Shown: positions 21,569 through 32,450 of the stretch, in pieces
How positions within the stretch are numbered: the stretch's first letter is position 1
Layout: every line of letters begins with the position of its first letter
Assembly: GCA_028752905.1 (NCBI GenBank)
Contig: JAQNBH010000012.1
Span: 29,273,816 to 29,337,815, forward strand
Origin: Cladorhizidae sp. MBARI D1340-BT2
Taxonomy: Eukaryota; Porifera; Demospongiae; Poecilosclerida; Cladorhizidae
Direction: 5' to 3'
Length of the DNA stretch: 64,000 nucleotides
Made by a program: the position numbers and the translations under genes
Notes under the pieces: generated by a model
Database searches by the model: none
The model's input: only the letters and a program-made list of their open reading frames with translations
Told to the model about the DNA's origin: nothing

Positions 21569-21703
21569 ATGGAGGAAAACGAGTTGACTGGCAGCAAGAA
21601 AACGTCCAAGAAAGGGGGAAAGCATAATTTGACCGCAGTTGCTACCTCCAAGCAGAGACATGCAACTCTTAACAGAGTCATGGCCCCTCCATCGTTTATG
21701 AAG
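21569..21703 (+). CDS. OSBPL3/6/7: ORP3/6/7-like protein, probable exon 1
   Basis: The ATG at 21569 opens 45 codons that end MAPPSFMK before a GTACAA donor. The exon ends in phase 0 and the next exon (29325) starts in phase 0. The peptide is Lys/Ser/Thr-rich and low in complexity, as the N-termini of ORP3-type proteins usually are before the PH domain, so sequence similarity cannot confirm the link. Support comes from position beside the shared promoter, phase and direction. The donor is weaker than the other donors in this gene. An alternative is that exon 1 lies elsewhere and 29325 is an internal exon of another transcript. Confidence 0.55.
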
Positions 21704-22120
21704 GTACAAAAAAAGAACACTTGAAGTCGTCTTGTTTTATAGTTTTTCCCATTAGCTCTGGCTTTTGAGCCTGCTGGGTGGAAGGCAGCTTTTTCGCACA
21801 CCCAGCTAACGTTATTTGGATGGCTATAGCTAATTATCATAATGCAGCTGCTACCAATCCTCTTGACTAAATTTGTTGTGTGCTCCAAAAAATGATAATG
21901 ACAACAAGCCTCCTCCTATGGAGTGATACATGTATGTGTGTGCACAGACTTGTTTGAAGTCGTATTTGCATTGTAAATCTTGTCGTACTATACCCTTCAT
22001 GGTCATTGTTAGTCCTATAGACTAGACAATTAATTACGAGTTAGCTAAGAGTAAAATGGCAAGAAAAGCCATTTACACACTAGATAATAGATTTTGTATT
22101 AATATGCATGCCGTTCATCC
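21704..22120. other. ORP intron 1, proximal part
   Basis: Intron 1 spans 21704-29324. This first part shows no repeat or exon. Confidence 0.5.
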
Positions 22121-22124
22121 ATAT

Positions 22125-22340
22125 AAATCACTTGATAATCAACTTGGAATTTATCTCTCGACACTTCGTCTAGATGCTCTAGCCATCGCTTCTGGTCACA
22201 CGTGAGAGGTAACATTGAGCTGGAGCATGGAACTGAAATTTTGAGACACAAAATTTCAAGTTGATTATCGAGAAGGTCATTGATTCTACTATGTCAGCTG
22301 AGAGAGTTTGTTGAGAGTTTGTGAATTTACCGACGTTCGG
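22125..22340. repeat. Foldback repeat with decayed hammerhead-like core
   Basis: Related to the copy at 19298. The left arm holds TGATAATCAACTTGGAATTT and the right arm AATTTCAAGTTGATTATCGA. On the minus strand 22154-22189 reads GATGGCTAGAGCATCTAGAC then GAAGTGTCGAGAG, so stem II is kept but the catalytic CTGATGA and GAAA boxes are damaged. Confidence 0.7.
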
Positions 22341-22980
22341 TTCACCTGTAACTTGCAACAAAGCAAGCTCACACTGCAGAGTTGAGCTGGAACATTTGTA
22401 TTGCTGCGAGTGGTGCTTTGCAGTGGATGTATCTGGTCAAAGCACTCGCTCATCTTAGATACAATCAACTATATAAGGAAATGGTCATCGAGGTTGAAGT
22501 GACAAGGTCGAGATGGTCGAGATGAATTAAACTATAAATATCAAAGAAAAGGGGCCGACTTCGAGGAATGAGAACTGATGCAGTTAGTAGCTGTCAATGA
22601 AATCTCATTATGATACAGCTACTCAATTCCTCGACACGCTCGAGCTATGGAATTACTGCTTTGTTTAAAAAAAACCGTCGTGCAAAAGATTCAGAGGCCA
22701 GCTATATAAGCAATGTGTTGTTCAGACTTCACTTCAGTGCTCAGACATATGCAAGCACATCCCAAGCTATGCTCCTCTGCTAACAGCATGGGCCCTGGCC
22801 CACTTCCACCAGCTGCAAATACAATATGTCCACCATTGATGCATGAAGGAAAGGGAAAGATAAATTGACTGCATATGGATAGTAGAGGAGATATGTTAAT
22901 GATGATCTTCCTCTCTCGGCCATATTTCCAAGCACACGTAAACATTATCAAGGGAACAAACTCTAACAAATACCTGAAAT
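22341..22980. other. Unassigned ORP intron 1 sequence
   Basis: No orderly repeat or exon found. A phrase like AAGGTCGAGATGGTCGAGATG near 22500 is a tiny duplication. Confidence 0.4.
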
Positions 22981-22984
22981 TCTC

Positions 22985-23222
22985 GTTGCTCCCCTAGTAG
23001 TCCTGGATGACCTCGTCTTCTGAGATAGTGGTGCAACTGTTTGACACCGTCGATTAAGGAGAGTGTTTCCTCGTCAAGTTGTGCGTAATTTTTCTCGCTC
23101 GTAGTAAGTGCACAAGGGGAGAGCATGTGACCTTTCACTTCCATCTTGGACAACACGAGAGAAATGGCTGCTCCAATTTCATAAGAAGAAGCATCAGTTG
23201 ACTGATGACAGAGAGTACTCAA
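22985..23222 (-). pseudogene. Ty3/gypsy RNase H fragment
   Basis: The minus strand reads STDASSYEIGAAISLVLSKM and then TTSEKNYAQLDEETLSLIDG and VKQLHHYL. This is the RNase H segment of a Ty3/gypsy polyprotein (DASSYGIGA... TTSEKNYAQ.EKE.L). No reverse transcriptase or integrase flanks it, and similarity ends at about residue HYL, so it is an isolated relic inside ORP intron 1. It differs from the CsRn1-type element at 54-58 kb, whose RNase H reads CDASGTAVGASL. Confidence 0.75.
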
Positions 23223-23524
23223 ACCCTTCCTCTCTTAGCCATATTCCTACCCGACATTTCCTACCCGACATTTCCGTTTTACAGCCGGTGAGCTGTGGGA
23301 TGTCTCTTTGCTCGAGGCTTGTACAAGTTGGGCATCTGCGAGGAGCATATATGTTTGACATTCCTCCACATGCTAGGAGATGAATGGAGAATGGATCATG
23401 CATGGCAGGGTTTCTATATTCCTGGCTAGGTTTTATATGCACTCTGTCTCACCAGAAGTAAAGGAAATGATCGTCATATTATTGGCAAAGGCCGACTAAA
23501 CATAGATGGGAGAGAACTACATGG

Positions 23525-23945
23525 CTACATGTTCAGCCGGTATCAGTTAGTAAGTAGAGGAGAGAGAACTGGCTACACAGTCAGTAGAGGAGAGGGAACT
23601 GGTTGCATCGTCAGTAGAGGAGAGGGAACTGGTTGCATCGTCAGTAGAGGAGAGAGAACTGGCTGCACAGTCGGTGGAGGAGAGAGAACTGGTTGCACAG
23701 TCAGTAGAGGAGAGAAAACTGGTTGCATAGTCAGTAGAGGAGAGAGAACTGGCTGCACGGTCAGTAGAGGAGAGGGAAAGTTCTGGCTGCACAGTCGGTG
23801 GAGGAGAGAGAACTGGCTGTAGAGGCGAGAGAACTGGCTGCACAGTCAGTAGAGGAGAGAGAACTGGCTGCACAGTCAGTAGAGGAGAGAGAACTGGTTG
23901 CATAGTCAGTAGAGGAGAGAGAACTGGCTGCACAGTCAGTAAAGA
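23525..23945 (+). repeat. 30-bp minisatellite (GTAGAGGAGAGAGAACTGGC)
   Basis: About 13 copies of a 30-bp unit, AGTAGAGGAGAGAGAACTGG then CTGCACAGTC. As 30 is divisible by three it gives a ten-residue repeat open frame on both strands, which I treat as an artefact. The same unit recurs inverted at 24722-24935. Confidence 0.92.
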
Positions 23946-24720
23946 AAAGATGGTGAACTTACTTTAAGACACGCTCCTTGCTGTATCTACATTTCTCAAC
24001 ATATGTCTGGTTCCCGTAGATCATCATAAATGGCAAAGAATGTGAGCAAGCAAAAACATCGTGAAGGGTAAGAGACTGGCATCCTTATTTGAAAGAAGGT
24101 ATCCATTATGCCGTCCTGGACATGCTTATTTCCTGGAGCCAAATTTCAATAACCGTCCCTGGCCAGGTTTTCTTGCAGGATTTTTTTTGGTGCAAGGGAG
24201 TGGATGGGTAATGTTTGTGAAGTTATGTGAGGTGGGGCTGAAAAATCTATGCTAATCTTGAGCCCTCTGGCAACGCATTCTGTCCAATATAAACAACAAA
24301 ACTGCAATCGCTAGAAGTAGGAACATTTTTGTCGACATTAGCTGCAATACACTATAACCCAATATGGCCATATTTATTAGAGTGTGCTGGGGCATGTTGT
24401 GAGAAGTCTGCACGTTGTTTGGGCTGTCACGCTTAACAAGGTGTTACAGCTCCTCACACACAAGGCCTTAATGCATTTCTGTTGTAGCTACTTATCACCT
24501 CGTGCAAAGACTTGAATGGGAGAGTTAGTACATTGCTATGCATGGCAGTACTGGGAGTTCACCGCTTGAAAGGGTCTCTCCTGTTTTAAATAGAGCGGCT
24601 TAAGTTGATGAGAGGTAATGATTGTTATCACTTTGTTGGCAAGGGCCAGATGTGAGGTGAAGTACCCAAGGGAATTGCACGGCTTCATAATTAGTAGGGG
24701 AAACTCTCTGCTCGACGGTA
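23946..24720. other. Spacer between two inverted minisatellite arrays
   Basis: No gene seen. Its right end (about 24610-24715: GTAATGATTGTTATCACTTT, TTGGCAAGGGCCAGA, a GGCT-rich stretch) is a diverged direct copy of the sequence just left of the first array (about 23460-23540), so the two arrays belong to two copies of a larger repeat. Confidence 0.5.
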
Positions 24721-24721
24721 T

Positions 24722-24935
24722 AGCCAATTCTCTCTCCTCTACTGACTATGCAGCCAGTTCTCTCTCCTCTACTGACTGTGCAGCCAGTTCTCTCTCCTCA
24801 GCAGACTATGCAGCCAGTTCTCTCTCCTCTACTGACTGTGCAGCCAGTTCTCTCTCCTCTACTAACTGTGCAGCCAGTTCTCTCTTCTAAGTGGACTGCG
24901 TAGCCATCTCTCTCTCCTCTACTGACTTCTCCCCA
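24722..24935 (-). repeat. Inverted copy of the 30-bp minisatellite
   Basis: About seven units complementary to those at 23525-23945 (CTCTCCTCTACTGACTATGC, AGCCAGTT). The same unit thus occurs in opposite orientations about 1.2 kb apart. Confidence 0.9.
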
Positions 24936-25400
24936 CCTTTACCGACTATGCATGGTTAGAGTTCTAATTGGCTCCAGGATAGATTTATTTAGTGGCGAGT
25001 TAATTTTTTAATTTTTTTAATTCTTTCCTCCCATCATCCTTTAGGTGTGAACTACATGTTCAATATAGTTAAATAAATATATAGTTAAATAACATATACA
25101 TATATATTGAGTCCTTACACTAGTTGGTGCTAAATGTATAATTATTGTTATGCTTGAATGTTGATGTCTAGGCTACAAATCGAGTCTAATGGCCTTAGCC
25201 CCAGCAATGGCAAGGCTTCCCTGGTGCATGATCAATTTCTTATGTTCACCCATAACCAGCCGGCCACCAGCTACAGCATCAGTGGAGCTAGAACTAGATC
25301 TCCAGCAAGAAGTACTAATCAGCCCGATATTGACCACCTCCATTGTGCTCAGCCACTTGGTCCTGCCAGCCCTGGGCTTCTTCCCACTGCCCTAGCCAAC
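24936..25400. other. AT-rich unassigned sequence
   Basis: An AT-rich run with TTAAATAAATATATAG phrases lies near 24985-25110; the rest is unique. No exon recognised. Confidence 0.4.
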
Positions 25401-25404
25401 CAGT

Positions 25405-27035
25405 GCCCTGATCCTAACCCTGGCCAGTTCCTTGGTCCTAACCCTGGCCACTTCCTTGGTCCTAACCCTGGCCACTTCCTTGGTCCTAACCCTGGCCACT
25501 TCCTTGGTCCTAACCCTGGCCAGTTCCTTGGTCCTAACCCTGGCCACTTCCTTGCTCCTAACCCTGGCCACTTCCTTGGTCCTAACCCTGGCCACTTCCT
25601 TGGTGGTCCTAACCCTGGCCACTTCCTTGTCCTAACCCTGACCACTTCCTTGCTCCTAACCCTGGCCACTTCCTTGTCCTAACCCTGGCCACTTCCATGT
25701 CCTAACCCTGACCACTTCCTTGCTCCTAACCCTGGCCACTTCCTTGGTCCTAACCCTGGCCACTTCCTTGTCCTAATCCTGGCCACTTCCTTGGTCCTAA
25801 CCCTGGCCACTTCCTTGTCCTAACCCTGGCCACTTCCTTGGTCCTAACCCTGGCCACTTCCTTGCTCCTAACCCTGGCCACTTCCTTGTCCTAACCCTGG
25901 CCACTTCCTTGGTCCTAACCCTGGCCACTTCCTTGGTCCTAACCCTGGCCACTTCCTTGGTCCTAACCCTGGCCACTTCCTTGGTCCTAACCCTGGCCAC
26001 TTCCTTGCTCCTAACCCTGGCCACTTCCTTGCTCCTAACCCTGGCCACTTCCTTGCTCCTAACCCTGGCCACTTCCTTGGTCCTAACCCTGGCCACTTCC
26101 TTGTCCTAACCCTGGCCACTTCCTTGGGCCTAACCCTGGCCACTTCCTTGGTCTAACCCTGGCCACTTCCTTGGTCCTAACCCTGGCCACTTCCTTGCTC
26201 CTAACCCTGGCCACTTCCTTGGTCCTAACCCTGGCCACTTCCTTGGTCCTAACCCTGGCCACTTCCTTGCTCCTAACCCTGGCCACTTCCTTGGTCCTAA
26301 CCCTGGCCACTTCCTTGGTCCTAACCCTGGCCACTTCCTTGGTCCTAACCCTGGCCACTTCCTTGGTCCTAACCCTGGCCACTTCCTTGCTCCTAACCCT
26401 GGCCACTTCCTTGCTCCTAACCCTGGCCACTTCCTTGGTCCTAACCCTGGCCACTTCCTTGCTCCTAACCCTGGCCACTTCCTTGGTCCTAACCCTGGCC
26501 ACTTCCTTGGTCCTAACCCTGGCCACTTCCTTGCTCCTAACCCTGGCCACTTCCTTGGTCCTAACCCTGGCCACTTCCTTGGTCCTAACCCTGGCCACTT
26601 CCTTGGTCCTAACCCTGGCCACTTCCTTGGTCCTAACCCTGGCCACTGCCTTGCTCCTAACCCTGGCCACTTCCTTGTCCTAACCCTGGCCACTTCCTTG
26701 GTCCTAACCCTGGCCACTTCCTTGCACCTAACCCTGGCCACTTCCTTGGTCCTAACCCTGGCCACTTCCTTGCTCCTAACCCTGGCCACTTCCTTGCTCC
26801 TAACCCTGGCCACTTCCTTGTCCTAACCCTGGCCACTTCCTTGGTCCTAACCCTGGCCACTTCCTTGGTCCTAACCCTGGCCACTTCCTTGGTCCTAACC
26901 CTGGCCACTTCCTTGGTCCTAACCCTGGCCACTTCCTTGGTCCTAACCCTGGCCACTTCCTTGGTCCTAACCCTGGCCACTTCCTTGGTCCTAATTCTAG
27001 ACACTGTCCTGGTCCTAACTCTACTCTCCTGGTCT
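25405..27035 (+). repeat. 24-bp minisatellite with telomere-like CCTAACCCT
   Basis: About 68 copies of a unit near 24 bp, GGCCACTTCCTTGGTCCTAA then CCCT; common variants are TTGCTCCTAA and a 22-bp TTGTCCTAA form. Each unit contains CCTAACCCT, one and a half copies of the animal telomere motif CCCTAA. Open frames on both strands (LATSLVLT, ARVRTKEV, KWPGLGPR) are periodic artefacts. Confidence 0.96.
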
Positions 27036-27335
27036 TAACCCTAGCCACCTAGCCACTACCAGTCCTAATCCTAGCCACTTCCCTGACCCCCAATCCTAGC
27101 CACTGCCCTGGCCCTAACCCTAGCCACTGCCCTGACCCCCAATCCTAGCCACTGCCCTGGCCCTAACCCTAGCCACTGCCCTGACCCTAACTCTAGCCAC
27201 TTCCTTGACCCCTAACCCTAGCCACTGCCCTGGCCCTAACCCTAGCCACTGCCCTGGTCCTAATCCTAGCCACTGCCCTGACCCTAACTCTAGCCACTTC
27301 CTTGACCCCTAACCCTAGCCACTGCCCTGGCCACT
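27036..27335 (+). repeat. Degenerate extension of the CCTAACCCT array
   Basis: Related but less orderly units: CCCTAACCCTAGCCACTGCC, and GACCCCCAATCCTAG. This looks like the older edge of the preceding array. Confidence 0.85.
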
Positions 27336-27599
27336 TGTCTGGGCCTAGCCTTGGCGGAAGATTGATGATGGAACGTCATTGTCTTGTGTGGTGTGAAGGA
27401 GTAGCCAGGTCGTTGGATTATAAGGAAGGAGGAATCTCCATATTACAGCACATTGCGTACAAGTTGTCCAACATTAAATTTATCTCAGAATATTATTAAG
27501 GGATGAATGTGCTTGGCATGCCAAAATCAGTTCGTCCCCAAAACCAATTTTATTCCTACTTGTAGGCTCATCATGAGGTTTAAAAATTTATTATTATTA

Positions 27600-28565
27600 T
27601 TATTATTATATAAGTGTGTACAACAAGCTGTCTAGGCAATTTCTGAGTTGAACCCCCTGGTCCAAGCTGCCTAGGCAATTTCTGAGTTGAACCCCCTAGT
27701 CCAAGCTGTCCAGGCAATTTCTGAGTTGAACCCCCTGGTCCAAGCTGTCCAGGCAATTTCTGAGTTGAACCCCCTGGTCCTAGCTGTCCAGGCAATTTCT
27801 GAGTTGACAGGAGCCCCCTGGTCCTAGCTGTCCAGGCAATTTCTGAGTTGAACCCCCTGGTCCGAGCTGTCCAGGCAATTTCTGAGTTGACAGGAGCCCC
27901 CTGGTCCAAGCTGTCCAGGCAATTTCTGAGTTGAACCAGTTGAACCCCCTGGTCCAAGCTGTCCAGGCAATTTCTGAGTTGACAGGAGCCCCCTGGTCCA
28001 AGCTGTCCAGGCAACTGAGTTGACAGGAGCCCCCTGGTCCAAGCTGTCCAGGCAATTTCTGAGTTGACAGGAGCCCCCTGGTCCAGGCAATTTCTGAGTT
28101 GAACCAGTTGAACCCCCTGGTCCGAGCTGTCCAGGCAATTTCTGAGTTGACAGTAGCCCCCTGGTCCAAGTTGTCCAGGCAATTTCCAGGCAATTTCTGA
28201 GTTGACAGGAGCCCCCTGGTCCAAGCTGTCCAGGCAATTTCTGAGTTGACAAGAGCCCCGTGGTCCAAGCTGTCCAGGCAATTTCTGAGTTGACAGGAGC
28301 CCCCTGGTCCAAGCTGTCCAGGCAATTTCTGAGTTGACAGGAGCCCCCTGGTCCAAGCTGTCCAGGCAATTTCTGGAGCCCCCTGGTCCAATCTGTCCAG
28401 GCAATTTCTGAGTTGACAGGAGCCCCCTGGTCCAAGCTGTCCAGGCAATTTCTGAGTTGATGGGAACCCCCTGGTCCAAGATGTCCAGGCAATTTCTGAG
28501 TTACAGGGTACAGGAACCCCCTGGGGTCAAGGTCAGGCAATTTCTGAGTTACAGACCCCCCTGGT
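27600..28565 (-). repeat. 39/44-bp minisatellite (AGCTGTCCAGGCAATTTCTG)
   Basis: About 22 copies of two unit types: 44 bp with GAGTTGACAGGAGCCCCCTG and 39 bp with GAGTTGAACCCCCTG, plus merged or truncated units. An ATT microsatellite precedes it at 27588-27610. The long minus-strand frames are repeat artefacts. Confidence 0.93.
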
Positions 28566-28869
28566 CCAAAGCTCTGTGGATAAGGGTGGTCCCACACTGA
28601 GCCTGGATTAGCACACAGAAATTCATGTTGAGCAGAACTATTAGTATTGTGGGTGAGACAGAAGCCATTTTGTGGGAAGGGACTGGGGATCCATCCACTA
28701 TCAACAAATAAAATCATGTAGTTCAAATATGTCTTGACAAGCAGTGTTGACATTATATTGCTGCAAACTGTTGCTGTGAACAGATAGAGCAGGTAGGAAG
28801 CTTCGAGGAACAGCTATAGACAATTATAAAAACTGCATGCAGTACATGTCTACCACCTTTCCTAGGGTA

Positions 28870-29135
28870 TCCCGGGATGCTTGAGACTTTCCCAGGATGT
28901 CCCTAGTGAGGGTGACTGACTATACAGCATGGGTACTGGAATACTTGTATCCTAGGGTACTTGAGTCTATCCCAGGATGTCCCTAGTGAGGGTGACTGAC
29001 TATACAGCATGGGTACTGGAATACTTGTGTCCTAGGGTACTTGGGACTATCCTGACATCCCAGGATAGACTCAGGATACAAGTATTCCAGTATCCATGCT
29101 GTATAGTCAGTCACCATCACTAGGGACATCCCATG
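28870..29135. repeat. Direct duplication followed by an inverted copy (hairpin)
   Basis: A segment of about 80-90 bp (CCAGGATGTCCCTAGTGAGG, CAGCATGGGTACTGGAATAC) occurs twice in direct order, then once inverted (GTATTCCAGTATCCATGCTG, CACTAGGGACATCCCA). The transcript could form a stem of about 80 bp. It ends 190 bp before ORP exon 2. Confidence 0.85.
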
Positions 29136-29324
29136 ATGTCGTAGAAAGTTTTGAGGCAGTATTGGACATTTCAATTTATACTTGTGCTAATTGGATTTAA
29201 TAAGGAACATGAGGAACAATGTGATATTGTGGCCCAGTGCCAATCATGTTACAGCTATGAGGAAGGTGTTTGTGTTGTTGTTATTGTTAATATATTATGT
29301 AAATATTTAATTCATTGATTTCAG

Positions 29325-29543
29325 ACTCTACCCAAGAGCTCCTCTCGGCATCATTTGAGGTTGTCTGTTGGCCTGTGGGAGTGGTATTACGAGGACGACA
29401 GCCAGGGAGATGGGAAAGAGGGTGAAGAGGAGTCATTTGAGGGCGGAGGAGGAGGAGGGGTGACTGATGAAGGAGCGTTGCTAAAAAATATCCGAGGTTT
29501 TCTGATGAAAAGACGAAAGTCTCCACTGAAGGGATACCAGAAA
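29325..29543 (+). CDS. OSBPL3/6/7: ORP3/6/7-like protein, exon 2 (start of PH domain)
   Basis: Exon of 219 nt, phase 0 at both ends, with a TGATTTCAG acceptor and GTAAGC donor. It encodes a Ser/Arg region, then SVGLWEWYYEDD, an acidic and Gly-rich linker (a run of six Gly), and GALLKNIRGFLMKRRKSPLK then GYQK. The last part is the first strand of the PH domain of ORP3/6/7 proteins (G.L.KKRK.PLKGWHKR). The next exon continues directly with RYFVLEKG. PH domains of this class bind phosphoinositides and target the protein to the plasma membrane at ER contact sites (family knowledge). Confidence 0.85.
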
Positions 29544-29721
29544 GTAAGCCTAATTTTAAGCTATGTATGCTGATGGAGGGCCTGTAGCTCTGTGGGAACA
29601 CATGGAGAACAAGGGCAGTCGTTTCTGTTGTCTTATTAATATTTATTTTTATTTTTTATGCCACGGCCAAAATTAACTGAGTGGGAGGCGTGCGCAGAGC
29701 GTCTATGACAGTATAATAATC

Positions 29722-29960
29722 AATGGCTAAGACTAGGGCTGGCTAGGGCTAGGGCTGGCTAGGGCTAGGGATGGCTAGGGCTAGGGCTGGCTAGAGCTAC
29801 GGATGGCTAGGGCTAGGGCTAGGGATGGCTAGGCTGGCTAGGGCTAGGGCTGGCTATGGTTAGTGTTGGCTCGGGCTGATGCTAGGACTAGGGCTGGTTA
29901 GGACTAGTGCTGGCCAGAACTAGTATTGGCCAGGGCTGACTAGGACTTGAGCTTAGCAGG
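29722..29960 (+). repeat. GGCTAGGGCTAGGG degenerate repeat
   Basis: Irregular array of GGCTAGGGCTAGGGCTGGCT-like units just inside ORP intron 2, related to the array at 17825-18115. Confidence 0.8.
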
Positions 29961-30094
29961 GCTAGGGCTGTACAGTGGCTGGGACAAAAGGCTGACCTAA
30001 TGAAAGCTTGGGCTACATCCCATCAATAGAGTGGGTGTACTCGATGATTACGTAGTAGAATGTGTACTAGATTAAGTGTGGCCAGTAGACATAG

Positions 30095-30242
30095 TATTGT
30101 AGGGTGAGTGGAACTGTCTCTATTAATGGGCCCTACCTACAGTAGTCGGCTATTAGCTTATCATAGTATTGTAGGATCCGTGTTGTCTCTGTATACATAT
30201 TGATGGGCCCTACCTACTATTAGTTGAGTACCAGTATCATAG
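30095..30242 (+). repeat. Tandem repeat, left part, split by a hAT element
   Basis: Units of about 130-150 bp containing GGAACTGTCTCTATTAATGG, GCCCTACCTACAGTAGTC and CCAGTATCATAG. The array continues at 31594-31975 after the insertion. Confidence 0.85.
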
Positions 30243-31593
30243 CAGTGGCGGATACAGAGGGGGGGTCCAGGGGGTCCAGACCCCCCCCTTTTGGCCCTGA
30301 AGATCCTCTCAGACAAACTAAATTGTCTGCTGTACTAGAGCTTAGCCGATCATATTATAAACAGCTAGACGATTGGCCTAAACGCTAGCAGAGTGACAAA
30401 AAAGGATTCAAAACTGACAAGCTATATCAACAGACAGCACAATACTTGGCTACAAAATTAATTTACGGCTTACCATACGCGTATAGGATCGGCGAAGGCA
30501 TGCAGCCTACGTACTGACTTTACCTGCTAAGACTTTTAACGTACCCGAGTGGGTCCTCTCCATCGATTCCTTAAAGAGCCAGCATTGAATAGAAGTGAGT
30601 GTTTAATATTCTAATAGGGGCAGGATAGGGCTCTATAGTAACAACCATTTTTAATTCATTTGAAGGACCAGAGGGTGGTTTCACAGCTGTCACCTCATAG
30701 ACAGTCATGCCATGTCAGTTGCACCAATATCCAATGTTGAAGATGTGCCAACACCAGTTGCACCAGAATCCACTTGTGAAGACGTGTCCCATGCTTCATC
30801 CAACCCCAGCTGACCACACCAGTATAATGTTGGAAACATCCTAGCTGGAGGCATTGATTCGACGAAGTTATCCAGAAGGGATATGTTGGGTTACTTGAGA
30901 GATCACTTCACACCTGGTAAGAAGTACGGAAACTTCTGCCAGCAAACTGTCCAAAAAGGAACTCACAGGAAGATCAAAACACTGACATTCCAACATTCTT
31001 GGCTACACAAATACACATGGTTTGTGTACTCAGAAGTGCTTCATGGAGGGCTCTGCAAATTCTGCGTCCTCTTCCCACTCAAGGATGGGTGCGTATCATC
31101 TGGTGTCCTGGTGTCAAAGCCCTTCTGTAATTTGTCAAAGGCATCTGGGCAGGATGGCGTATTGGAAAAACATGACAAGTGCAAGTACCACAAAAATTCA
31201 CTTGAAGTAGCAACAACATTCATGCATGTTACAGATAACCCAACAGAAACACTGCCTTACATCATCTCCCAGAAACGCCAGGAGACCTTCGACAGAAATG
31301 TCAATACACTTGAACCAGAATCAGTGATTCAGTATATACTGCTTCGGTCCACATAATTATGACATTCGGGGGGGGGGGGGGGGGGGGGGAGGGGGGGTTG
31401 AAAAACTTACTTTCTATATAATTCAGTCAGCTTTTAATTCAGTACAGCTTTACGATGTGCCACTGTGCAAGTCTTTATGACCATGTCCTGTTAATGTATA
31501 GACCTACTGCTATTATTGTGATTCACAAGTTCATTTCTATGCTTTAATTAAAAATGGACCCCCCCCTTTCAAAAATCCTGGATCCGCCCATGC
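30243..31593 (+). mobile_element. Truncated hAT element in the tandem array
   Basis: The left end reads CAGTGGCGGATACAGAGGGG and the right end is the complement of CATGGGCGGATCCAGG, imperfect hAT-type inverted repeats. CATAG is present directly outside both ends. The uninterrupted sequence CCAGTATCATAGTATAGTTG in the neighbouring unit (about 31735) shows the empty site. Inside is only the N-terminal part of a transposase, plus a poly-G tract near 31369-31398, so the element is internally deleted and cannot move by itself. Confidence 0.8.
30883..31356 (+). pseudogene. hAT transposase, N-terminal zinc-finger fragment
   Basis: An open frame of 157 codons encodes a TTF-type zinc finger: HSWLHKYTWFVYSEVLHGGL then CKFCVLFPLKDG, SKPFCN and LEKHDKCKYHKNSLEVA, followed by the start of the next helix (ISQKRQETFDRN). 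This is the first part of P52rIPK/ZMYM-like hAT transposases. The catalytic core and dimerisation region are missing, and a stop at 31354-31356 follows. An in-frame block upstream (ATG about 30715) is cut off by a TGA, so the gene is dead. The family differs from that of the intact element at 913-4363. Confidence 0.8.
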
Positions 31594-31975
31594 ATAGTAT
31601 AGTTGGAAGAGTCGAACTGTCTCTATTAATGGGCCCTACCTACAGTAGTCAGCTATTAGTTGAGGACCAGTATTGTAGGATCCATGTTGTCTCTGTATAC
31701 ATATTGATGGGCCCTACCTACTATTAGTTGAGTACCAGTATCATAGTATAGTTGGAAGAGTCGAACTGTCTCTATTAATGGGCCCTACCTACAGTAGTCA
31801 GCTATTAGTTGAGGACCAGTATTGTAGGATCCGTGTTGTCTCTGTATACATATTGATGGGCCCTACCTACTATTAGTTGAGTACCAGTATCATAGTATAG
31901 TTGGATGAGTGGAACTGTCTCTATTAATGGGCCCTACCTACAGTAGTCAGCTATTAGTTGAGCACCAGTATCAGT
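31594..31975 (+). repeat. Tandem repeat, right part
   Basis: About three further units of the array at 30095-30242, with GTATACATATTGATGGGCCC and TACCTACTATTAGTTGAG phrases. Confidence 0.88.
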
Positions 31976-32324
31976 CAGTGATAGGCCTTGGCCAATTATG
32001 CCTGCATAATTTTGAGCTTAAAGTATACCAAAAGCATAAAGCTGGCATATATATAGTTCATGTTTAATGCATCCATTCAAGAGTCATTAAACTCACAATT
32101 CAATAAGACATCATCACAATTTACAAATTCAGCAAGCACTCATTATGTTATTGGAACTAAAGAAAAGCTCCAACAGTCCTCGAGCCTCGAGCAAGGTTGC
32201 TATCGGTCAAAATTGTTGCAATATTGGAAAGACACTTTCATCTGCCGCAGAACACGGTTGATGCTCTGACCAGCTGATTGCAGCAACATCACCACACTAG
32301 GCATGGCATGATTGGAGCATAATA
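31976..32324. other. Unassigned intron sequence
   Basis: No repeat period, exon or element ends recognised. A small CTCGAGCCTCGAG palindrome occurs near 32179. Confidence 0.4.
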
Positions 32325-32450
32325 AGTTACAATGACCTTCTCAATAATCAACTAAAAATTCACTCTCTCTCAATTTGAAGTTGATTATTGAGAAGGTCAC
32401 TGTAACTTCGTCATTGTCAACTGAGAGTTGGTTGAGAGATAATGAATTAA
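32325..32450. repeat. Compact foldback copy without ribozyme core
   Basis: GTTACAATGACCTTCTCAAT and AATCAACT on the left pair with AGTTGATTATTGAGAAGGTC and ACTGTAAC on the right across a short centre rich in CTCTCTC. It belongs to the family at 19298 and 58296 but has lost the hammerhead-like part. Confidence 0.8.

Noticed and set aside
25158..27048. Open frames up to 227 codons on both strands
   Set aside because: Both strands of a 24-bp minisatellite are open at once, with identical 8-residue periods; this is composition, not coding.
27580..28753. Minus-strand open frames of about 222-309 codons
   Set aside because: Periodic products of the 39/44-bp minisatellite, open in three overlapping frames.
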